This document shows positions 1 to 5,286 of a stretch of 64,000 bases of DNA, one piece after another. A program made the position numbers and the translations under genes. Origin of the DNA: Pseudomonas anguilliseptica (GTDB taxonomy: Bacteria > Pseudomonadota > Gammaproteobacteria > Pseudomonadales > Pseudomonadaceae). Position 1 is the first letter of the stretch. Each line of letters starts with the position of its first letter. The notes below the pieces were generated by a model, which made no database searches, had not been told where the DNA came from, and was given only the letters and a program-made list of their open reading frames with translations. Location: contig NZ_JAEIOI010000007.1 of the NCBI RefSeq assembly GCF_021375795.1, forward strand, positions 1-64,000, in the 5' to 3' direction.

Positions 1-62
1 CAGGCGCAGATCACACGCCAGCTAGTAGCCGGCGAGGTCTTGCGGCAGTGATTGCAGAACAT
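1..62 (-). CDS. possible small Cys-rich phage protein, cut by the window edge
   Basis: An open frame starts at an ATG at 62 and runs off the left edge. The first residues read MFCNHCRKTSPATSWRVICA. It lies 23 bases after the stop of the ssDNA-binding protein gene and on the same strand. The CxxC pair suggests a small zinc-binding protein, and small proteins of this kind follow the ssDNA-binding gene in Pf-type filamentous phages. Only 20 codons are visible and no clear ribosome-binding site is seen, so it may be chance. Confidence 0.3.
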   Translation of the reverse strand, partial: MFCNHCRKTSPATSWRVICA

Positions 63-85
63 CCACACCACGGGAGCCGGCCTGC

Positions 86-448
86 TTAGGACTTGGCCGG
101 GTCAGCAGCCTGGGCCGCTGGTTTGGCTTGTTGGCCGTTGGGTTGTGGAGCTGCAGCGCGGGGGGCTGTCTTGGCAGACTCGACGTGCAGCACGATGAAT
201 TTGCCGGCGTTCTTTGAGCCGCGTTCGATTTCAACGGTGACGCGGACGGGCTCCAGCACATCGAGGTCTTTGCAGGAGTTCCAGACTTCATCGCGAACGT
301 CTTCGGATACCTGCATTGAGAGCAGAGAAATGCCCACGTCCTTTTCGCCGTCCGGTTCATCGCCCAGATAGACCTTCACCAGATCCACGTTGTCGAACTT
401 CACGCGTTCAGCGCTGATAAATGCCAATTCCATAGTTGTGCGTGCCAT
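86..448 (-). CDS. filamentous-phage single-stranded DNA-binding protein (gene V-like)
   Basis: A 120-residue protein with a compact beta-rich core (about residues 1-92) and a low-complexity tail rich in Ala, Pro and Gln (about 93-120). This layout of a small binding fold plus disordered acidic/proline tail is typical of phage ssDNA-binding proteins. In filamentous phages this protein coats the plus strand during replication before coat assembly at the membrane. The start has a good ribosome-binding site (GAGGAAG, 5 bases upstream). It lies downstream of three small leftward genes, as in Pf phages. The assignment rests on context and general appearance rather than a diagnostic motif; another small phage DNA-binding protein is possible. 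Confidence 0.6.
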   Translation of the reverse strand: MARTTMELAFISAERVKFDNVDLVKVYLGDEPDGEKDVGISLLSMQVSEDVRDEVWNSCKDLDVLEPVRVTVEIERGSKNAGKFIVLHVESAKTAPRAAAPQPNGQQAKPAAQAADPAKS

Positions 449-625
449 GTTTACTTCCTCGCTTAGTTGCGCGTTATTGCGCTGATTTACCTTTCAGCAG
501 GCCGAGCGAGTCCACGCGGGGAAACTTTCGTTTTTTCCCGAGAGTGGTTTTCTCGACTTGCCGGGGTTTAAAGCCGGGTTATGCGTTGAACTGTTTTGCG
601 GTGAACACCAAGGGCCTCGCCCTTG

Positions 626-901
626 TCATCCCGTTTCGCCACCTGCGCCCGCGACTGGTGAACCAGTCCCGGACACAGGCGGCGATCTACTGGGTGGGCC
701 TGTCTTGCTTTGAATGATTGCCAAGGCAGCAACAATGCCGAAGGTAAAACCGAGGCGCTCGGCGTGTGTATAGGCCAAACGTGGATCAGTCCTGCCAAGC
801 GTTGGAGTGCTGGCCATACGGCCGAGCCAGTAGCCACCAATCACGCAGACAATCGGGACTAGGCAGAGAACAAACGTAGAAAGAGGGTCAAAGCCGATCA
901 T
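626..901 (-). CDS. small phage membrane protein, unknown function
   Basis: A 91-residue protein with an N-terminal hydrophobic segment (residues 8-27, ending in a Tyr-Trp-Leu-Gly turn) and a second weaker one around 51-63 (FTFGIVAALAII), then a Gly/Pro/Ser-rich tail. It probably sits in the inner membrane. The ATG at 901 follows GGGGTGAG, a good ribosome-binding site, and begins only 4 bases after the stop of the gene upstream, so the two are likely co-translated. An alternative frame (568-840) overlaps it but has Arg/His-rich composition and no ribosome-binding site. The role is unknown; small membrane proteins at this position are common in Pf-like phages. Confidence 0.5.
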   Translation of the reverse strand: MIGFDPLSTFVLCLVPIVCVIGGYWLGRMASTPTLGRTDPRLAYTHAERLGFTFGIVAALAIIQSKTGPPSRSPPVSGTGSPVAGAGGETG

Positions 902-905
902 GCGC

Positions 906-1235
906 TCACCCCGTCAGCTCGAAAGGTTCGTGTAGCGGCACGAAAGGCACCGGCTTGCCGATGTTTTCCACAACGCTCCAATACTTGGGCGGTCGGTCGC
1001 TTGGCGTGTGTTTCTCGCAGGTAAAGGCCGGGGTTATTGACCACTGCGCCTGTTGAACCTTCCAGACGCCACCGATTAAACGCATTTGTGTAATACGCAC
1101 TCGCGAAGCAGACGCGGGGCGGCATTGGTCGCAGGGTTTGGACTGGCCAGTAGTGGGCTTGGCCATCTCGGCCTTTGACCAGCAGACAGAGCAGTCGCAG
1201 TTCTCGGCGTGCTGGGCTGGAGAGTAGAGGTTCAT
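906..1235 (-). CDS. hypothetical phage protein with Cys pairs
   Basis: A 109-residue protein with two Cys pairs near the N-terminus (CDCSVC at residues 13-18, and CDQC at about 35-38) that could bind zinc, followed by an aromatic-rich C-terminal half. It lies between the excisionase-like gene and the small membrane protein on the same strand, with a 4-base gap to the latter. A competing frame (898-1242) has its ATG closer to the AAGGGGG ribosome-binding site but gives an Arg-rich, low-quality protein, so this frame is preferred. No family recognised. Confidence 0.5.
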   Translation of the reverse strand: MNLYSPAQHAENCDCSVCWSKAEMAKPTTGQSKPCDQCRPASASRVRITQMRLIGGVWKVQQAQWSITPAFTCEKHTPSDRPPKYWSVVENIGKPVPFVPLHEPFELTG

Positions 1236-1252
1236 GGCTCATGCAAACCCCC

Positions 1253-1471
1253 TTAGCTGTAGTCGCCGGGCAAAAACTCGGTTTTGCCTTGCTGGAGGTC
1301 TTGAAGGAGCTGGTGGACGTTCACCAGGGAATGACGGCCAACGTTGACGGTTGGAAGGGTGGCTACGTTGCACATGCCAAGCACAACGGTTTTGCCCTTG
1401 GCTTCAAGGCCAGTCAGGCGGGCGAATTCTTCACGGGTGCAGAATGGGGGAAACGTCACGATAACCTGCAT
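1253..1471 (-). CDS. excisionase-like small DNA-binding protein
   Basis: A 72-residue protein. The N-terminal part (residues 12-25, TREEFARLTGLEAK) looks like the first two helices of a MerR/excisionase winged helix, and the C-terminal part (about 42-55, NVGRHSLVNVHQLL) resembles the wing and following helix of such proteins. It is the first leftward gene after the operator region, divergent from the repressor-like gene, which is where Pf-type prophages encode their excision/early regulator. It may therefore direct excision or act as an antirepressor of lysogeny. This is inference from position and weak motif similarity. Confidence 0.5.
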   Translation of the reverse strand: MQVIVTFPPFCTREEFARLTGLEAKGKTVVLGMCNVATLPTVNVGRHSLVNVHQLLQDLQQGKTEFLPGDYS

Positions 1472-1553
1472 TAGCGTGCCACTCCCTGTTGATTACGTGT
1501 GCCTGCCATAGCCGCTAACCTCACAAAGTCTCATAATGTCTAATAAGTAAGTG

Positions 1554-1624
1554 TGAGGAATATTTCCTCATTTGTGAGGAATAATACCTCATGAATATTT
1601 CCTCACACAGGTAATGTTCCTCAT
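1554..1624. promoter_or_regulatory. operator array with TGAGGAA/TTCCTCA boxes
   Basis: Two 17-bp palindromic sites lie 21 bp apart: TGAGGAATATTTCCTCA (1554-1570) and TGAGGAATAATACCTCA (1575-1591). Two further TTCCTCA half-sites follow at 1599-1605 and 1618-1624. They fill the AT-rich gap between the divergent excisionase-like and repressor-like genes. Spacing of about two helical turns fits cooperative binding of a dimeric repressor, most simply the product of the gene starting at 1645. Confidence 0.8.
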
Positions 1625-1644
1625 TTTTTAGATGAATTTAGAAT

Positions 1645-1914
1645 ATGGAAGAAAGGCTAAGAGAGGTTGTCCGTTATATAGGGCCCTCAACGCTGGCCAA
1701 GCGCACCGGTAAAGAGCGGCAGCGCTGGCAGACGGTTGCGACCGACATAAGGACGAAAGCGAGGCTTGAGGACTTCGCTGCGCTGATCAAGGCGTACCCG
1801 GAGTATGAGCTGTACATCGTTCACGGGGAGATAGACCCCGGACGTGGACAGATCAGTCCGGGGTACAGCGAAGCGGATGGAAAATTAGCAGAACAAAAAG
1901 CGGGCAGCAGATAA
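1645..1914 (+). CDS. repressor-like phage DNA-binding protein
   Basis: An 89-residue protein with a predicted helix-turn-helix in its first half (about residues 10-48, containing the segment PSTLAKRTGKERQRWQTV) and a conserved-looking core YPEYELYIVHGEIDPGRGQISP (about 50-71). Small proteins of this pattern occur as repressors of Pseudomonas phages. It is transcribed rightward, divergent from the phage early genes, and the operator array lies immediately upstream, so it probably controls its own promoter and the early promoter to keep the prophage silent. No clear ribosome-binding site is seen before the ATG at 1645, which may mean leaderless or weak translation. The class is inferred from context. 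Confidence 0.6.
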   Translation: MEERLREVVRYIGPSTLAKRTGKERQRWQTVATDIRTKARLEDFAALIKAYPEYELYIVHGEIDPGRGQISPGYSEADGKLAEQKAGSR

Positions 1915-1974
1915 CAGCGGAAGTGGCCCGGCGATGGTTCGGAAGGACAACAACGTAAAGTAGAAAGCTGCTTG

Positions 1975-3144
1975 TCAAGCGGTCTTATTCAAGTGGAGAG
2001 CTTGAAATATTGACTGGCCAACTTTTCTACTTAGTTCGGTAGGTACGGCATTACCAAGCTGACGCATTACTTCACCCCAAGCACCTTGGAACTCGAAAGA
2101 ATCAGGGAAAGTCTGTATTCGCGCACTTTCTCTAACGGTGAAGTAGCGAACGCTTCCATCTTCAAACCTGATCATGTTTTCACCGCCAGGAACGCCATGC
2201 CCTCCGGCTTTTAAGGTCTTAGAGGGTTCGTCGATATAGCTTCCGGTATGACCAGGGTAAACTTTTGCGCCGCTTTTGAATTCATGGTGATTGTATGATT
2301 TAGCAAGAGGCGATCTAGGGTCTGGAAGATCACAAATTGCATCACGAACAGTCACCCAAGGCTTATGCTGGGGTTCAAATAAACCATACTTTTTTATAAG
2401 CTTTTCAGCAGCATGTTTTTCTTTTGCATTATCTAATGGGTTTTTTATGCCGTGTCTTGCCCAATAAGATTTGGTGACCCACTTGTCCCATAGTAGGGAA
2501 TCTTCTGAGTGTGTTGGCTGAGGGAATGACCAGTTGGCATTAATGTCAGATCGAAATCCAACAATAAATACTCGTTCGCGTTTTTGAGGGACGCCATAGT
2601 CGGCAGCATTTAAAAGTCGATATACAACATTGTACTCAAGTTCTGTATGACTGCTTTGAGTGTGGTAGCGCTCAAGTCTTGATCGATGTTGTAGCCAGTC
2701 TTCTTGAGGCTCTTTTGCAATAGACGGATATTGCAGTTGTAAAATAATATATTCAAAATAATTGATGAAGCTCTTGCGGAGTAATCCTTTAACGTTCTCG
2801 AAGACAAAGGCGCGAGGTCTTTTTTCGCGAATAGCACGAACAGCCTCAGGGAACATGTCTCTAGCATCTGTGTTGCCTTTAGCCTTTCCACCAAGGGAGA
2901 AAGGCTGGCAAGGTGGGCCGCCGGAAACAAGATCTACTGTGTCGGTTACGCTTAAGTAGTCAAACTTAGATACATCACCTTCGTAAAGAGAAGATCCGTG
3001 ATCAAATATTTTATTTGAACGGATGGTTTGGCAGGCATCTTTGTTAAATTCAACAATGGCTTTAGGTGTGAAACCCGCATCATGAAGCCCTATTGCAAGG
3101 CCGCCTGCACCAGCAAAAAGCTCAATTGAATTTAATCTTGGCAT
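1975..3144 (-). CDS. C5-cytosine DNA methyltransferase (type II modification enzyme)
   Basis: It transfers a methyl group from S-adenosylmethionine to carbon 5 of cytosine and protects host sites from the adjacent nuclease. From the chosen start (389 aa) the canonical motifs appear in order: LFAGAGG (SAM binding, about 9-15), GGPPCQPFS with catalytic Cys79, ENV (116-118), QKRERVF, then after the target-recognition region VRESARIQTFPDSF and QLGNAVP. The start at 3144 lies 4 bases after the nuclease stop; an in-frame ATG at 3180 (401 aa) would overlap the nuclease gene but has no visible ribosome-binding site. The gene is clearly more AT-rich than the core genes around it, a sign of horizontal transfer. 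It faces the phage repressor gene tail to tail. Confidence 0.95.
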   Translation of the reverse strand: MPRLNSIELFAGAGGLAIGLHDAGFTPKAIVEFNKDACQTIRSNKIFDHGSSLYEGDVSKFDYLSVTDTVDLVSGGPPCQPFSLGGKAKGNTDARDMFPEAVRAIREKRPRAFVFENVKGLLRKSFINYFEYIILQLQYPSIAKEPQEDWLQHRSRLERYHTQSSHTELEYNVVYRLLNAADYGVPQKRERVFIVGFRSDINANWSFPQPTHSEDSLLWDKWVTKSYWARHGIKNPLDNAKEKHAAEKLIKKYGLFEPQHKPWVTVRDAICDLPDPRSPLAKSYNHHEFKSGAKVYPGHTGSYIDEPSKTLKAGGHGVPGGENMIRFEDGSVRYFTVRESARIQTFPDSFEFQGAWGEVMRQLGNAVPTELSRKVGQSIFQALHLNKTA

Positions 3145-3148
3145 TTGT

Positions 3149-3763
3149 TTAGTATTCTCTTCTTGGAGGTTTGTATGCATTTATTTTTTGCATAATAAAC
3201 TCTATTGCTCTTGGTTGCCCTGTTAGTTGGGCTGCATAGTATCGTCCAGGGTGTAAGGTATCCCACTCTGATGGGGACTGATTATACCTTCCCGCGCCGG
3301 GTGCGTTAATACCAAATCCATCAATATATGAGTTCCAAAGAGGATTGTATTGCCTGATCAAGTAGGACTCCATTGCTCCTATCATATCAGTTGCTCTGCC
3401 TTGAAGAATCATAAATCTGCAAAGAAAATCAGATTCCCTAAGGTTTCTAGCTTCCGAAATACTTCTAAGATGTTTATTTAATCTTAATCGTAAGGCTGCA
3501 TTGTTTAAAGTTCTCAAGCCCTGTCTTGAGCCTGAAGGCACAGCTTTGCCAACGTAGATAGGATGCATGGGCGGCAAAATACCTTCGTAACACAAGCCTT
3601 CGGTTGATTTCAGAAATAGAGCATAAACTCCGGCGCCACTGAATATTGGAAGGTTGTTAAGTTGAAAATATGGAGTGCCTTCAAAAAAATCAAAACAAGG
3701 TTTTACTACTGCATCTATTTTAGAGTCAGAAATATTGACAATGTGATTGTTGATGTCAAACAA
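3149..3763 (-). CDS. Eco29kI-family GIY-YIG restriction endonuclease
   Basis: A 204-residue type II restriction enzyme of the Eco29kI family, which cuts CCGCGG in characterised members. The catalytic set can be placed on the sequence: GVY (Tyr47), IYVG (Tyr70) with following GKAVP, Arg94 and His98, Glu132 in MESYLI and Asn144 in PLWN; the spacings Arg-His-Glu-Asn agree with those known for Eco29kI. GRYNQSPSEWDTLHPGR near the C-terminus is another family signature. Translation starts at TTG (3763-3761), with AAGGAA 6 bases before it. It precedes the methyltransferase in one transcript; no controller gene is present, so timing may depend on the weak start codon and translation coupling. AT-rich like its partner. 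The recognition site is inferred, not shown. Confidence 0.9.
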   Translation of the reverse strand: MFDINNHIVNISDSKIDAVVKPCFDFFEGTPYFQLNNLPIFSGAGVYALFLKSTEGLCYEGILPPMHPIYVGKAVPSGSRQGLRTLNNAALRLRLNKHLRSISEARNLRESDFLCRFMILQGRATDMIGAMESYLIRQYNPLWNSYIDGFGINAPGAGRYNQSPSEWDTLHPGRYYAAQLTGQPRAIEFIMQKINAYKPPRREY

Positions 3764-4111
3764 GATATGTTCCTTTTCTCTTGTTGGTGAAAACTTTTAA
3801 TTATTAGTTTGGAGCGTGTAGGCAGCCGTGCTTGGTTGGATGCTGTGAAGTGCAGTAGCAGTAGATAAAGCTACGCATCATGAAACGGGCACAGACGGCG
3901 TGGGAAACTACATGATTTCGGAAGGGATCGTCACTAGAGAAAGGAAAAAGATGACTAAATGCACCTAAGGCTGGGTGACTACAAAGGCTATTTTTCGTTC
4001 AAGATTGTGAGAGATTGAGGCGGTAGAGGGGCTAAAAGAGGCTAAAAATAAGGGGTTGTGAGAGATTGTTAGGCGTAAGCGATCATACGCCCAAGTCACA
4101 AGGAGACTGCG
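3764..4111. other. non-coding junction between accessory region and core genes
   Basis: This 348-base stretch has no convincing gene. It must hold the leftward promoter of the restriction-modification genes (AT-rich part, 3785-3815) and the rightward promoter and ribosome-binding site (AAGGAG, about 4099-4104) of the zinc-ribbon gene. It also holds a repeated 13-mer (listed separately). The accessory region probably ends here, but no tRNA fragment or recognisable attachment core could be identified. Confidence 0.6.
4005..4068 (+). repeat. direct repeat of TTGTGAGAGATTG
   Basis: Two exact copies of TTGTGAGAGATTG at 4005-4017 and 4056-4068, 51 bp apart, with GCTAAAA also repeated between them (4031-4037 and 4041-4047). 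They lie at the boundary of the accessory region, so they could be attachment-site remnants, arm-type integrase sites or regulator sites. Function not known. Confidence 0.6.
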
Positions 4112-4294
4112 ATGCTGGAAAGCCAGGACTATCAGTGCCCTTATTGCGGCGAGCAGGTGGAGGCGTTGCTTGATCTGTCTGCGGGGGATCAGCAGTACAT
4201 CGAGGATTGCCCGGTGTGCTGTCGGCCCATCGTGTTTTCGCTGCAGACCGACGGCGAAGACTGGAGCCTGGACGTGCGTGGAGAGAATGACTGA
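4112..4294 (+). CDS. CPXCG-motif zinc-ribbon protein
   Basis: A 60-residue protein with two cysteine knuckles: CPYCG (residues 9-13) and CPVCCRP (35-41), the pattern of the small CPXCG cysteine-rich family, which most likely binds one zinc ion. The ATG is preceded by AAGGAG at good spacing. Its TGA overlaps the ATG of the DUF2007 gene (ATGA-type overlap, 4292-4296), so the two are translationally coupled and probably act together. The biochemical role of the family is not established. Confidence 0.85.
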   Translation: MLESQDYQCPYCGEQVEALLDLSAGDQQYIEDCPVCCRPIVFSLQTDGEDWSLDVRGEND

Positions 4295-4554
4295 TGCAGC
4301 GAATCTACGAGCCGCAGGACCTTATGGAAGGTGAGCTGTTGCTGGGGATGCTGGCCAGTGAGGGGATCGACGCCTATCTCACCGGGCAGCACTTGGCGGG
4401 TGCGGTGGGTGAGTTACCTGCCTGCGGTCTGCTCGGCGTGATGGTTGAGGACGCGCAGGCACACAGCGCACAACAGCTTATCGCCGCGTACAATGCCGCG
4501 CTGCCGCTACCTGGCGATGAGCCGGAGAGTATCCAGGGTACGCTGCTCTGCTGA
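4294..4554 (+). CDS. DUF2007-family protein
   Basis: An 86-residue protein that starts MQRIYEPQDLMEGELLLGMLASEGIDAYLTG, the signature of DUF2007 proteins (a small ferredoxin-like fold annotated as putative signal-transducing protein). The hydrophobic pattern continues with LGVMVEDAQAHSAQQLIAAY, giving the expected beta-alpha-beta layout. It is coupled to the upstream zinc-ribbon gene and followed 49 bases later by the SRAP gene. No membrane segment or signal peptide. The function of the family is unknown. Confidence 0.85.
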   Translation: MQRIYEPQDLMEGELLLGMLASEGIDAYLTGQHLAGAVGELPACGLLGVMVEDAQAHSAQQLIAAYNAALPLPGDEPESIQGTLLC

Positions 4555-4603
4555 GGCCGCCCGCCGAATTCACTGTCTTTTTGTCTTTGCCATCGAGTTG
4601 CCC

Positions 4604-5224
4604 ATGTGTGGACGCTTTGCCCTGTTTCGCTGGACGCCTGCCTTTGCGGCCACTCCCGGTTTTCCCACTGACCAGTTGCCACATTGGAGCATCTCGCCCA
4701 ATAGCCAGGTGCTGCTGCTGCGCAATGTCGAGGGCGTGCGTCAGTTGGCGCGTGCACGCTGGGGACTGACGCCGCCCTGGCTGACGGACCTGACCAAGAC
4801 CCCAGCCCAGGCGCGGGCTGAAACCCTGGCCGAGCAGCCGATGTTCCGCGAGGCGTTTCGCCTGCGTCGTGGTTTGTTGCCGGCCAATGGTTTCTACGAG
4901 TGGCGGGGGGCGGCACGCAAGCGGCCGTATTGGTTAAGCGGCGACGGCGTGCCGTTGCTGCACTTTGCTGCCTTGTGGGAGGCGTATCCGGTTGAGGGGC
5001 ATGTCTACCTCAGTGTGGCAGTGGTGACTCAGGCGGCGGCCAGTCAGCGTCGGCCACTGATTCTCAGTGAAGAGGCGCAAGATGCCTGGCTGGATGCAGA
5101 TGCTTCTCCGGCGCAGCTGCAAGCGTTGCTGAGCAGCCCGCAGCCACAGTTACGCGAGCGGGTGCTGGCTAATCTGGTCAACGATCCCAAGCTGGATGCG
5201 CCGGAATGCCTGACGCCGGCCTAA
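4604..5224 (+). CDS. SRAP/HMCES-family protein (YedK-like) with altered active-site residues
   Basis: A 206-residue SOS-response-associated peptidase (SRAP) family protein. In this family Cys2, exposed by removal of Met1, crosslinks covalently to abasic sites in single-stranded DNA. The start MCGRF at 4604 supplies Cys2; the longer frame from 4445 is rejected because Cys2 must be N-terminal. Glu99 in NGFYEW is present. However, where YedK has Asn in the NARAET motif this protein has Gln69 (QARAET), and where YedK has the catalytic His before RMPVIL it has Ser147-Gln148 (SQRRPLIL). It is likely a divergent branch that may still form the thiazolidine crosslink but differ in reversal. A terminator follows. 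Confidence 0.9.
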   Translation: MCGRFALFRWTPAFAATPGFPTDQLPHWSISPNSQVLLLRNVEGVRQLARARWGLTPPWLTDLTKTPAQARAETLAEQPMFREAFRLRRGLLPANGFYEWRGAARKRPYWLSGDGVPLLHFAALWEAYPVEGHVYLSVAVVTQAAASQRRPLILSEEAQDAWLDADASPAQLQALLSSPQPQLRERVLANLVNDPKLDAPECLTPA

Positions 5225-5241
5225 ATTGAACTGGGTGATAG

Positions 5242-5273
5242 AAGGGCAGGCTATCGCGCAGCCTGCCCTTTTT
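5242..5273 (+). terminator. rho-independent terminator after the SRAP gene
   Basis: Stem AAGGGCAGGCT / AGCCTGCCCTT (5242-5252 with 5260-5270) with a 7-base loop, followed by TTT. It lies between the convergent SRAP and chemoreceptor genes and may serve both. Confidence 0.85.
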
Positions 5274-5286
5274 ATTGCTGCCAGGA

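Noticed and set aside
898..1242. Alternative frame of 114 codons overlapping the Cys-pair phage protein
   Set aside because: Its ATG is better placed to AAGGGGG but the translation is Arg-rich and unlike a folded protein; the overlapping frame fits the close gap to the next gene.
3764..4111. tRNA fragment or dif-like site as phage attachment point
   Set aside because: No tRNA 3' end or XerCD-like palindrome could be recognised.
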